Shown piece by piece: positions 1 through 10,587 of a stretch of 64,000 bases of DNA. The stretch covers positions 1 through 64,000 of the forward strand of contig WTPW01000075.1 of assembly GCA_009809945.1 (NCBI GenBank), read 5' to 3'. The notes under the pieces were generated by a model, which saw only the letters and a program-made list of their open reading frames with translations, had not been told where the DNA came from and ran no database searches. The stretch is from Gigaspora margarita. Lineage: Eukaryota; Glomeromycota; Glomeromycetes; Diversisporales; Gigasporaceae. Every line of letters starts with the position of its first letter. Positions within the stretch are counted from its first letter, which is position 1. Both the position numbers and the translations under genes were made by a program.

Positions 1-880
1 AAACTTTTCCGTGTATTTCAGTATTATTCCGTGCTGTAATTTCTCATAGGGCTCCAATAAGTGTATTCGAATTTTAAATACATAAATACATCTTATTTTA
101 TCAAAATAAGAATTACGAAGTTTTTTGCCGCAGCATCCAATCAATAAATTATTGCTTAATAATGTCGATTATTAGTGATCTTTGAGGCGGCTGCTCTGGC
201 TCATAGATATCGGATATACAATCAAATTTTATAAGCAATCAGGTTTTAAAATATCTAGATGGAATTTTTCTCAATCGACATCTACGTACAAACATATTTA
301 GTTAGTGCAATTATGAAAGACAATAATAAAAAAAAGCTATTTGTTATAAGTGATCGTCATGCACTTTAATCGAGACAAAAACCTGTTAAAACGATGTTTG
401 GTTAAAAAATTTTCATACAATAGATAAATAGAGTAATATGTGATGCATACCGTGATGTATAAGTGCAGAATTTCACGTTTTACTGCGTTTAGCATATTGT
501 CCAATTCGTTATGAGATTTTGCGGACGCACATCACTAAAAATGCTATAGTAACCATATACTTCGTGATATTACATATCACTCCGTTCCTGGTATATATTG
601 TTTTGACGATCTGAAAAACTGGAAATTCTGCATTGTCACATCTTTTTGAAATTGCAAAATCTTTTTTTCAATCTGGATTATGCTTTTCTACTGATGCAAG
701 AATTCTGAAATTGTTTATTGAATTTAGCCTCAATTCAAACATTACTAGAGATTGGAACGTTCCATCGAGAAAATCTTACCCAGATATTATTATTTTACCC
801 GGCCTACCCGGGTAAATTATTATATTATATATCTCGAGTAGCTATATAATAATTTATAGTTATCGGGTTCAATCTCTAAA
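1..880. other. No recognised gene
   Basis: AT-rich sequence. Short open frames occur, but none has a recognisable domain or protein-like composition. No tandem repeat or clear inverted-repeat element was seen. Confidence 0.5.
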
Positions 881-882
881 AA

Positions 883-1195
883 TTACATTTTATTTTATTT
901 TATTTTATATTTTACTTTATTATTTTATTTTATTTATTTACTTTATTATTTTATTTTAGTTATATTTTTATTTATTTTATTTTATTTTATTTATTTTATT
1001 TTATTATTTTATTATATTTTACTTTATTATTTTATTCTATTTTATATTTTATCTATTTTATTTTATTTATTTTTTACTTTACTTTATTATTTATTATAAT
1101 TTAAGTTATATTTTATTTTATTTTATTTTTATTTTATTTTATTTATTCTTATTTTATTTATTTTATTTTTATTTTATTTTATTTATTTTACTTCA
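883..1195. repeat. (TTTTA)n low-complexity tract
   Basis: About 310 bases built almost only from TTTTA and TTTA units, with occasional C or G substitutions. It has no coding potential. Neighbouring MITEs lie on its right side. Confidence 0.95.
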
Positions 1196-1274
1196 TCTTT
1201 TGAATAGCTGAGCATGTCAGAGTCAAGTTTTCAAAGTGTACTCGGGTTGTGCCCGAATATATGGCTTCCGTCAA

Positions 1275-1502
1275 TAGAAATAAGGCAGATTGACATTTTT
1301 TAAAAAAATTAATACCTTACTTTCATAGCTCATATCTCAATGAATTTTGAAGCTATCTTAATGATTTAATATTTAAAAGAAAGCTTAGTACGTATGGTTT
1401 CTTTTGACTATTAAACCATAATGACAACCCAAAATCCATCGAAATATGAGCTGTGAAAGTTAAGGAATTAAATTTTTAATATTTCAAGCTGCCTTATTTC
1501 TA
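1275..1502. mobile_element. MITE with 14-bp perfect terminal inverted repeats
   Basis: It starts TAGAAATAAGGCAG and ends with the exact reverse complement. A second inverted pair lies inside, around AGCTCATAT near 1327 and ATATGAGCT near 1443, so most of the 228 bp can fold on itself. No convincing target duplication was seen. It encodes no protein. Confidence 0.75.
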
Positions 1503-1513
1503 CCCGTATAGTG

Positions 1514-1851
1514 TTTGTAGTCGATTTGCGCTAGTCGACTTAGCCGGCTTAGTCAGCCAATTTTTCAACAAATCGACTTAGTCGATTTTTATGTTTGATT
1601 ATATAAAAAATCACAATAACAAACCAAATTAGGTCGGTCCAGTGGCTTATATTACATCCACTTATTAGGAGCCGAAAAACTCCGAAAAGAAAACCAACGG
1701 ACATAAAATATGAGCAAGGTTGTGACAAAAATCTTAGGAAATCTCCCGATAATTTCCAAAGCTTTACTAGAAAGATCGACTCTGACTTAGCCGGCTAAGC
1801 TGATTTTTAAATATCGACTTAGTCTAGTCGATAATAATGATCGACTACAAA
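1514..1851. mobile_element. Inverted-repeat element with TCGACTTAG subterminal motifs
   Basis: The ends are TTTGTAGTCGAT and its reverse complement (12 bp). GTCGACTTAGCC-like motifs recur near both ends in opposite orientation, a pattern common in hAT-type non-autonomous elements. No 8-bp duplication was found. Length is about 338 bp and there is no coding region. Confidence 0.65.
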
Positions 1852-1862
1852 TCCATAACTCA

Positions 1863-2099
1863 TACAGGGGCGTCCCCAAAATTCCGTGTCAGCATGTTTC
1901 GGAGTGCATCGGAATCATGGTCGGCTGGATCGGAATTGATCAATTTTCATAAAAAATTTTATGTACTAATAAATTATATCCATTCATTAAGTAAAAAATG
2001 CCCAGCTGATAATTTTGCTATAGAACCTGCTAACAACTTCGGCTAAACGTCGACCTAGATCTGACGCATCCAATCCGGAATTTTGGGGTCCCTCCTGTA
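1863..2099. mobile_element. R4-family MITE, uninterrupted copy
   Basis: Ends TACAGGGGCGTCCCCAAAAT and, inverted, TACAGGAGGGACCCCAAAAT. This 237-bp copy is the reference that reveals the nested structure of a second copy at 4845-9841. The inner sequence, including ATTCATTAAGTAAAAA and GCTGATAATTTTGCTATAGA, recurs in that copy on both sides of the insertions. Confidence 0.8.
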
Positions 2100-2480
2100 A
2101 AATTTCTAAGCCCATATAATTATGTAATATTTGATGGCAGTTATACTTCGAGATTTTCGAGATTCATGAGCAAATTACTATGAATGGACTTTCCATATAA
2201 GTACTTGGTATTTTAATGCGATCTGGCAAATAAATTTACGATTTTCAGGATGCAATGACGCCAATAGTATACAAACTGGATAATATTAATCAGCCTAATA
2301 ACTATATATTTTTTGGACGAACGTAAAGGGTAACGATATCTTTATTTTTCTTAATAAATTTTATAAATTAAAATTTAGGAGTGACTCTCAAAAAAACATA
2401 TTATTCACACGGTTTAATTCAAGTCCATAAATCATGAAGAGTACATTGTATATAATTACCATAGCACATATGAATTAATA

Positions 2481-2577
2481 TTGGTCATTTTACATCGAAA
2501 AAATATAATGTTATGAACCTTAACTATTTTGGTCATTTTACATCGAAGAAATATAATGTTATGAACGTTAACTATTT
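2481..2577. repeat. 48-bp direct duplication
   Basis: Two adjacent copies of a 48-bp unit beginning TTGGTCATTTTACATCGAA, with a few substitutions. It lies about 270 bp beyond the 3' end of the HMG gene. An open frame on the minus strand crosses it but looks fortuitous. Confidence 0.8.
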
Positions 2578-2844
2578 TAATAATAAACTTAACTACGATT
2601 ATTTTGTAAAAACGATCATAAATAAAATCAATATAATGATTTTTAATCAGAAATGATGAAATATTTAAAAACCATAATGTTGCAAAGTTCCAACCATACA
2701 TAAAACATAGTTTGCTTAATTAAAATAATTAAGAACATAGTTGGTCTTGTATAAGTAATTATGTAAATTGCATAGATTTATAAAATAAAATGAAAAAGAG
2801 ATAAAGATTATACGAACGGAAATTTAAAACAATAATTAAAAAAC

Positions 2845-3750
2845 TTAGTAAGGACTGATGTTGTTATAATACGAAGTAATCGAAGTATTCGCTTCGGTTA
2901 ATGATTGTTGTGCATTTTCATAATGCGTATTAGGACTGATTGTGTTATCATACGTGTAAGTAATCGAAGTAGTCGCTTCGGTTAATGATTGTTGTGCATT
3001 TTCGTTATGCTTATTAATTATGCTATAAAAATCATCCTTCGGAAAAATTGATGGTAGTACCGTGGGGTTGGTATTTTCAAAATGGTCATAAAACCAAGGA
3101 AAATTTGTAGGGTCCATTGTAAAAATATATTCTGAAGGAAATGGATATAGAATATCATAGGTTTGCATATCAGATAATACATTTTGAAATTGATTTGAGT
3201 CTGTGGCCTTCAATTTGCGATTCCTTTTAGAATTTTTAATCCTGTTTGGATAACAGTATTCCGGAGATGCTAGCATTTGTTCTATTTTTATTTTGTTTGC
3301 TAAATTTTGCCAATAATGTCTAACTTCATTTGGCTCATTTTTCCAAAGATCAGATAATATTCGTGATATTATTACGTTTGAAACTTTACCGTAATAACGT
3401 GTTATTTCCGGTTGTTTTGCTCGTCTATATAAGAGAAAAGAATTTGGAGAACGACGAATTCTTTTCTCTTGATGTAAAGGCACCTTTATAGTTTCATTAT
3501 TTTTTGAAGAGCCTTGTTGTAATGTGGTAATTGGCGTATTATTATGAGGCCGTTGAGGATTAACCCTCATGGGCTCCAAGAATGAAGTAAAGATAAAATT
3601 ATCTTGTGTGCGAATATTGCTATTCTCCAAAGATGTAGTATGATCAATAGTAAGCTGAGAACCCGTCTTACTGTTAGATTTAATGAATGTTGTTGTCGGA
3701 ACGTCGAACATCAAAAGGCCACAGTGTATATTCATGACTATTCTATTCAT
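2845..3750 (-). CDS. MATA-HMG box protein (predicted HMG-type DNA-binding transcription factor)
   Basis: A complete 301-residue frame without introns. Residues 96-180 form an HMG box of the fungal mating-type A kind. It opens with IRRSPNSFLLYRRAKQPEI (98-116), then ISRILSDLWKNEP and VRHYWQNLANKIKIEQ (128-157), and closes with a basic tail KNSKRNRK. Such boxes bind and bend DNA in the minor groove, and in sexual fungi they control mating identity. Glomeromycotan genomes carry many HMG-box paralogues of unproved role. The N-terminal 95 residues are low-complexity. The C-terminus (residues 247-301) holds two near-identical 28-residue repeats with the core ENAQQSLTEA, which match an 84-bp direct DNA repeat. 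The start is chosen as the first ATG, 27 nt below a TATA-like box. No stop or frameshift breaks it, in contrast to the decayed surroundings. The domain is confident; the function is not known. Confidence 0.9.
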   Translation of the reverse strand: MNRIVMNIHCGLLMFDVPTTTFIKSNSKTGSQLTIDHTTSLENSNIRTQDNFIFTSFLEPMRVNPQRPHNNTPITTLQQGSSKNNETIKVPLHQEKRIRRSPNSFLLYRRAKQPEITRYYGKVSNVIISRILSDLWKNEPNEVRHYWQNLANKIKIEQMLASPEYCYPNRIKNSKRNRKLKATDSNQFQNVLSDMQTYDILYPFPSEYIFTMDPTNFPWFYDHFENTNPTVLPSIFPKDDFYSIINKHNENAQQSLTEATTSITYTYDNTISPNTHYENAQQSLTEANTSITSYYNNISPY

Positions 3751-3776
3751 TATTTCTAGATGGAAAATCGTCCGCC

Positions 3777-3784
3777 CTTTTATA
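3777..3784 (-). promoter_or_regulatory. TATA-like box of the HMG gene
   Basis: Reading the minus strand, TATAAAAG ends 27 bases before the ATG of the HMG gene. Its position suits a core promoter with a very short 5' leader. In an AT-rich genome such a motif can arise by chance, but the G-containing form and the spacing favour a real signal. Confidence 0.45.
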
Positions 3785-3978
3785 ACTTGATGTTATTATA
3801 ATTTGATTTTTCTAATATACATATATGTAAACCAATTAAAGTGCATTGACAAGAACTTTGCAGGTTTAATGAAGATTATTCTTATATTTGGTCTAATTCG
3901 GTTGAATTTACACTATCATCCTATTTTTTATTCAAAATCGGGTGATTTCCTTATTTGTATTGCTCTTAATCGATTTAA

Positions 3979-4125
3979 TTATACAAGAAATAAACCCATA
4001 CCTATAGTTACTTCTTTTAAAAAGTATTCGTGTAAACTGCTCGCATACATTATTCTTTGTCTTCCTGAAGATTCATCGTATGCAAGGAATCCATCTAAAT
4101 TTCTGCAAAATGGTCCATCACGAAA
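3979..4125 (-). pseudogene. Possible decayed exon, unknown protein
   Basis: On the minus strand a 48-codon stretch between two stops has balanced, protein-like composition (for example DGPFCRNLDGFLAYDESSG, then MYASSLHEYFLKE). This is unlike the Ile/Asn/Lys-rich noise typical here. It has no start codon, and no domain was recognised. The overlapping plus-strand frame (3803-4144) is judged its shadow. It may be a 3' exon or a remnant of a lost gene upstream of the HMG gene. Confidence 0.25.
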
Positions 4126-4888
4126 CTACTTGTTCATTCCATAAAAGCGATGCTTTGCACATAGCATGTATGTTCAACACCCAAAATTTTAAAATAACCT
4201 TTTTGAATAAATAGTGCAAACCATATAAGCTGTGATTTCACATGTAATAAATGTTATGAACACTAATTTTCTTTTTAACTGGTGTTACCATCGTCAACGG
4301 TTACCGGTTACCGTCTAATTGGGTGAGCAGCAGACACAAAAACGCCAATATAATGTGGTGCTAAACGAAGATAGAAATACGATAGAGTATAAGTATAGAT
4401 TAGGGTTACTAATTGATAATTATATGGAACAAGTTTCAAAAAACGCGATATGAGCTCTCAGCTAGTATACAATAGACAAAACAGTAGAGTTAAGGTATGA
4501 ATAGCACAGAAATAGTTTAAGGTGCGAACTTAAAGGTAAAAACCGGGCGAATTTAGCGGGGTTTTATTAGAATTGGAATCCGAAACGAAACCCACCCGAA
4601 ACTGGTTTCGGGTGGGTCTTAAATTGGTGATTTGAACCGAGAAAAAAACCTTAATCAATTAACCGAACCGAAATATTTGGTGTCAACGGATTGTAACTGA
4701 TTAAGATTAATTCACGTCTTGCTTTCAAATTTTTGTTTCGACCTTGCTTGTCTTTTATGTTCATTTTGGAAATTTCAGAAGCTTTGTTCATTCCTGATGT
4801 CATTTACATTTTGTTAAATCGATTCTTAACCGGTTGTAAACTCATACAGGAGGGTCACCAAAATTCCGGGTCGGAATACGTCGGAGAC

Positions 4889-6806
4889 TAGGGCTGTTAA
4901 TCGGGCCGTCCGATCCGTCCCGGTTAAAAGACCGCCCGGTCTTTTAAAAAACCGGACCGGACGCGGTCCAGGACCGAAATAGGACCGAATAGAGCTAGAC
5001 CGGACGGACCGATGACCAATATAATACTTTTTTGCTATAACGGTGAAATTAAGTTTGTCAGTATAAAGAATAAGCTTTTCAAATTAATAAGATTTGCTTA
5101 TATGATATTAATACGTTTGATAATTTTAGTTATACATAAATTATGGATTAGAAAATAATATAGTATATTAATATAGCAAAATGACTCATTTAATTAACTT
5201 CGTAAATATGAATATTATAGATAAAATCAGTTAAAAAGATATTTTGTCACTTTTAACCACTTAAGATTCGATAATTTGATTGAATAATATAATCATAATT
5301 GGGAATGCCAAATGTTCAATCTTGTACTGATTCAAGACAAGAATTGTCAATATATGAAAAAATTAAAGTAAATCAACAAAACAATTAGATGTTACTTGTA
5401 TAGAAAAAAAAAATTTATTAATAAAATATTGTTAGCATTTACATGTCTGTCAAATACTTAAAAATTTATAAACTTATTATATTTAATAAAAAAAAATATA
5501 AAAAATAAAGTAGACTACTAGTATCGGGTTATTTCCAAGTTAAAATCAAAAAAATTGAATCGGTAAAATGTTATAGTATAAAAGTTTTATACGTATTTTA
5601 TAAACACCATAAAATTATATACGTATGTAAAAAAAAAAAAACCTAACCTGCTAGCAGGAAAAAAAATTTTTGTAAAATTAAAATTTAGAATGGTAAGTCT
5701 TCAGTAAACCAAGGCTTTAGTTAAACACAAAACAGCCCGAAACAGTTAAAGATACAAAACTTCAAAGATTTCATTTGGCGTTATTATATTATTATTTATA
5801 GCTACCAAAATTCCTGTTTGTGGCATTTATCTATACTGANAAAATTAAAATTTTCATAATGTTGAATGAGTATTACTCTNATNGCTATTNGAATTGTCAT
5901 TCAACACTGTCATGACTTGCAGACATGCATGTTTGTGATAGTTTGAATATAGTTTAAATCGTAGTTTGAATGCTATTAGAATTATGCCATTCAGTATNAT
6001 NAAATTTTTTAAATTTACTAGTATTACTATCTTGACATCACAATACAGAAATAATTTTTTTCATTAAGTTTCAACAATAATTAATTATCNNTAATACGCT
6101 TAATAATAGAAAGTATGCAAATTTGATTTTCAAAATAAATTAGCCAAATTTAGTATGAGATATTTTGGCGTTGTAATCTTTAAACCCAGATGATCCATAT
6201 TATACATAAATCCTAATAATCTATAATTTGACAATAATGGTACATTCATTACTTACATGCGGATTGAGCAGATTACACTTATTTCAGATTTGAACAATAT
6301 ACTATATTTGCATATAGGCTTTGTTTGGATCACAGGTTTGAGGCAAGCTAATAGTTAATTTTAGTCGAATGCAAATTATAATTTTTATCATTAAAAATTC
6401 TTGGCTAAATTAATCATTAGCTTGTTTCAAACTTGTGTTCCAAACTAATGCCCATAGACGTTATTTCACACAAATACAGTGCAAATTGTAAATCAACTGA
6501 TCACGCCATTGCTGGCATTAATAAATTTCTCCATTTTATTAACATTAACAACAGCCTGTTCACATTATACATTAAACGTGGTTTAATCTTGTGTAACAAA
6601 CTAAGGGGTTTGTAATTGAATTTTAACCAAAAACAACATTTTATAGTTGTTTCAAAATGCGTATTATCAAGATAATATTTAGTTTATTTGATATTTACTA
6701 TTAGGACCGACGGTCCTTTCGGTCTGTCCTAAAAAGGACTGGACTGGCCTGGTCCCTGGACGGATCGAAGGACCGTCGGTCTGGACCAGACCGATTAACA
6801 GCCCTA
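4889..6806. mobile_element. Non-autonomous hAT element with perfect 8-bp TSD
   Basis: The termini are TAGGGCTGTTAATCGG and CCGATTAACAGCCCTA, exact inverted copies, flanked on both sides by TCGGAGAC (4881-4888 and 6807-6814). GGTCC/GGACC motifs are dense in the terminal ~130 bp at each end, as expected for hAT subterminal binding sites. The 1.9-kb interior is AT-rich with no transposase frame. Scattered N bases at 5840-6090 mark low-quality assembly. A related autonomous element elsewhere in the genome would have to mobilise it. Confidence 0.93.
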
Positions 6807-7155
6807 TCGGAGACATCTGAATTATGGCCGCCTGGATCGGAATCGATTAATTTTTCCTCAAGATTATAAAAAATTTTACTAATGAAATCATATTCATTCA
6901 TTAAGTAAAAAGTGCCCTGCTGATAATTTTGCTATAGACTTGCTAAGGCCACTCCAATTTACTTCTTTGTTTGACATGACAAGTTCAAAATTTTTTAGGA
7001 GGGGCTTAAACAACAAATGATTAGGTCCAGTTCGGGTCGGCCTGGTTTGGAATAGGTCCGGTTCAGGTCCGGTCCAGGATCGGACCAGACTCAGACTCTA
7101 ACTTTTATACAGACTGGTCTGAGTCTGAATATACTTAAATTTATTTTTTAGTGCT

Positions 7156-9545
7156 AACAAGTTTACTTAGTGCATGAAGTTTGAATTAATTAGTAAAATT
7201 TTATGAATCATAAGATTTTATAATAAAATTTTATAAAATCTTATAATACACAAATTTTTATTAATTAATTCTAAGTTTATGCACTAAGTAAACATGTTTA
7301 GAGCCTAAACATACATTAAATCAGCAGAGTTATTTTATTTTACTTAAAATTTGGTGAATAGATGCATAATTTTGGATTTTTGATCAAAAAAGTCAAATTT
7401 AAGCATCTTTTCTTCAAATTTCAAGTAAAATAAAAACAATTCTGCTGATTTAATGTATTTTTAGGTTCTAAATAAGTTTANTTAGTGCNTNNAGTTAGAA
7501 TTAATTAGTAAAATTTTGTGAATCATAAAATTTATAGAATTTTATTAATAAAATTCTATAAAATCTCATAATACATAAATTTTTATTAATTAATTCTAAC
7601 TTTATGCATTAAGTAAACATGTACAGCACCTAAAAATACATCAAATCGGCAGGGTTATTTTTATTTTACTTGAAATTTGGAGAAAAGATGCTTAAATTTG
7701 AATTTTTTGAACAAAATCCATAATTATGGATCTATTCTTCTAACTTCAAGTAAAATACAACTAACCCTACTGATTTAATGTATTTTTAGATGCTGTACAA
7801 GTTTACCTAGTGTAATAAGTTAGAATTAATTAGTAAAATTTTATTAATAATAAGATTATATAGAATTTTATTAATAAAATTCTATAAAATCTCATGATTT
7901 ACAATATTTACTAATTAATCTTACTTATTGCACTAGGTAAACTTGTTAAGAGTATAAAAATACATTAAATCGGCAGTAGTGTTTTTATTTTACTTGAAAT
8001 TTGAAGAAAAGATGTTTAAATTTGACTTTTTTTATCAAAATCCAAAATTATGCATCTATTCTCCAAATTTCAAGTAAAATAAAAATAACCTGCCAATTTG
8101 ATGTATTTTGAGGTGCTGTACATGTTACTTAGTGCATAAAGTTAGAATTAATAAATAAAAATTTATGTTTATAAGATTTTATAAAATTTTATTAATAAAA
8201 TTCTATAAAATCTTATGATTCACAAAGTTTTACTGATTAATTCTAACTTAATGCACTAAGTAAACTTGTACAGCACCTAAAAATACATCAAATCAGTAGG
8301 GTTATTTTTATTTTATTTGAAATTTGGAGAATAGATGCATAATTTTGGATTTTTGATCAAAAAAGTCAAATTTAAGCATATTTTCTCCAAATTTCAAGTA
8401 AAATAAAAACAATACTGCCAGTTTAATGTATTTTTAGACTCTAAAAAAGTTTACCTAGTGCAATAAGTTAGAATTAATTAGTAAAATATTGTGAATCATA
8501 AGATTTTATAGAATTTTATCAATAAAATTCTATATAATCTTATTATTCATAAAATTTCACTAATTAATTCTAACTTAATTCACTAGACAAACTTGTTTAG
8601 AGCCTAAACATACATTTAATTAGTAGTATTCTTTTATTTTACTTGAAAATTGGAGAAAAGATGCTTAAATTTGACTTTTTTGATCAAAAATCCAAAATTA
8701 TGCACTATTCTCCAGATTTCAAGTAAAATAAAAATAACCCTGCCAATTTAATGTATTTTTATGTGCTGTACATGTTTATTTAGGGCATAAGTTAGAATTA
8801 ATTAATAAAAATTTATGTATTATAAGATTTTATAAAATTTTATTAATAAAATTCTATAAAATCTTATGATCCACAAACTTTTACTGATTAATTCTAACTT
8901 AATGCACTAAATAAACTTTGCAGCACCTAAAAATACATCAAAACGGCAAGGTAATTTTTATTTTACTTGAAATTTGGAGAATAGATACATAATTTTGGAT
9001 TTTTGATCAAAAAAGTCAAATTTAAGCATCTTTTCTCCAAATTTCAAGTAAATAAAAACAATTCTACTGATTTAATATATTTTTAGCCTCTGAACAAGGT
9101 TACCTAGTGCATTAAGTTAGAATTAATTAGTAAATATTGTGAATCATAAGATTTTATAGAATTTTATTAATAAAATTCTATAAAATCTTATTATTTATAG
9201 AATTTTACTAATTAATTCTAACTTAATTCACTAGGTAAACTTGTTCAGAGTCTAAAAATACATTAAAACAGCAGTATTGTTTTTATTTTACTTGAAATTT
9301 GGAGAAAAGATGCTTAAATTTGACTTTTTTGATCAAAAATCCAAAATTATGCATCTATTATCCAAATTTCAAGTAAAATAAAATTAACCCTGCCGATTTG
9401 ATGTATTTTTAGTTGCTAAACATGTTTACTTAGTGCATAAAGTTAGAATTAATTAAAAAAAATTTGTGTATAATAAGATTTTATAAAATTTTATTAATAA
9501 AATTCTATAAAATCCTATGTTTCATAAAATTTTACTAATTAATTC
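7156..9545. repeat. R3 palindromic satellite array, 7 to 8 units of ~324 bp
   Basis: Each unit starts near TTTACTTAGTGCATAAAG and holds two palindromes in series. The first (~125 bp) centres on a run of TTATAAAATT and ends with the inverse TTATGCACTAAGTAAA. The second (~190 bp) has arms containing TTTTACTTGAAATTTGGAGA and its complement around ATTTTTGATCAAAAAAGTCA. Unit starts are near 7156, 7478, 7801, 8125, 8449, 8776, 9095 and 9424. Related units lie at 19745-21970, 22310-22650, 23255-23345 and 35100-36240. Confidence 0.9.
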
Positions 9546-9713
9546 TAACTAACTTATATAATGTTCCTAGGTTTAGCATGACTGTATCACGCAGCTACTC
9601 TAATTTTGGTGATCTTTCTGTATGGGTTCATTTTAGTAATATGAAAAGTGAAATTTGAATCTAAAAGTTATATATATATATATGTTGTTTAACTCCCCTA
9701 TAATTTGCTCAAT

Positions 9714-9739
9714 CGAGAGAGAGAGAGGGGGGGGGGGGG
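9714..9739 (+). repeat. (GA)n followed by a run of 13 G
   Basis: A GA microsatellite runs directly into 13 guanines at 9727-9739. Such a run is rare in this AT-rich background. It lies 33 bp inside the right end of the 2.8-kb element. Its length may be unreliable in the assembly. Confidence 0.9.
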
Positions 9740-10014
9740 TTATGTTAAACATAGAATTAAATTGGAGTGGCCTAACAACTAGGGCTAAACGCCGACATCG
9801 ATGCGACACATCCGACCTGGAATTTTGGTGGCCCTCCTGTAAAATTCCCGGATGTACGGGTCAAATGATTAAGCATTTATTCAACTGGCCACCCGAAATT
9901 TATTCGGCTCGGGTCGGTTAATCTATGATAGCCCAACTGATTCAAATCACTAGTCTAAATCTGAAACCCTGAAATCACGAAATTATAATGCGAAACCTTT
10001 GACTAACCAGGACT

Positions 10015-10160
10015 GCAGGATGTAGGATCAGGTGTAATGTGATATTATGTTTTTTTTTTTAAAAAAAAAGAAAAAACGATTCTAACTTAAAATTTTCTTA
10101 TGAAACTGCCTCTTTTATCATAATAAAAAAATTCCTTGTAATTTTGGTCGAGAAGTTTAA
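10015..10160 (+). repeat. R1 repeat core
   Basis: Carries the R1 hallmarks in order: GGATCAGGTGTAATGTGAT, then a T/A run, then ATGAAACTGCC, then AAAAAAATTCCTTG. It lies just left of the inverted-repeat arms that enclose the hAT element. Confidence 0.7.
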
Positions 10161-10587
10161 AGAAGAGTTAACTCAGTGATCATCACAATGTCACATGACA
10201 ATCATTCAGCCTAGGTTAGGGCTAGTTTGGGGTATAATTTAGGCCAGTCCGTGTTTTCTGGTAAGCAAATGACGTCATCATATGATCATCAATCACTGGG
10301 TTCACTGTTTGTCGTGGGTTAATTAAATGACTGGGACACTTGAAGAACAAGGAACCAGGGACGTGGAATAATATCGATTTGCATCGATCATATGTAAATC
10401 GATATTTTTATGTGAAATCGTAGGTGAATCGATATTTTTAAAAAATTTTATGTCGTGTAACATCATAATATATGTGGTGGCCAGAATTATAATAATTCTG
10501 GCCAATGTTTAAAATTTTGAGCGTAATTATCAGTTATCTGTTATGATTATCATTTACACTTTTTATAAAAAAAATCTTTAACGATGT

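Larger units (their letters stand above)
6946..9772. mobile_element. TA-flanked 2.8-kb element carrying the R3 satellite
   Basis: The ends AGGCCACTCCAATTTA and TAAATTGGAGTGGCC are inverted copies. Comparison with the intact R4 copy shows the empty site was GCTAACAACT, so the insertion duplicated TA (6944-6945 and 9773-9774). The inside has GGTCCGGTCC-type motifs near 7022-7120, the R3 satellite array, and an AT and GA microsatellite near the right end. It encodes no protein. The AGGCCAC ends resemble those of the R2 MITEs, so one TA-targeting transposase may serve both. Confidence 0.8.
4845..9841. mobile_element. R4-family MITE split by two later insertions
   Basis: The left end TACAGGAGGGTCACCAAAAT begins at 4845. 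The matching inverted end lies near 9822-9841, next to GACATCGATGCGACACATCC. With the hAT at 4889-6806 and the element at 6946-9772 removed, the remaining ~250 bp lines up with the intact copy at 1863-2099, including the junction GCTAACAACT. This gives the order of events: R4 element first, the two insertions later. Confidence 0.85.

Noticed and set aside
883..1195. Origin or scaffold-attachment element
   Set aside because: AT-richness alone is not evidence; the whole window is AT-rich.
3803..4144. 113-codon plus-strand frame next to the HMG gene
   Set aside because: No domain, Ile/Leu/Asn-rich; the opposite strand looks more protein-like over the same bases.
6701..6901. 66-codon frame rich in Asp, Arg and Ser
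   Set aside because: It is the GGACC subterminal repeat of the hAT element read in one frame.
7156..9545. CRISPR array, considered because of regular ~324-bp spacing
   Set aside because: Unit is long, palindromic throughout and has no short repeat/unique spacer alternation; the genome is eukaryotic.
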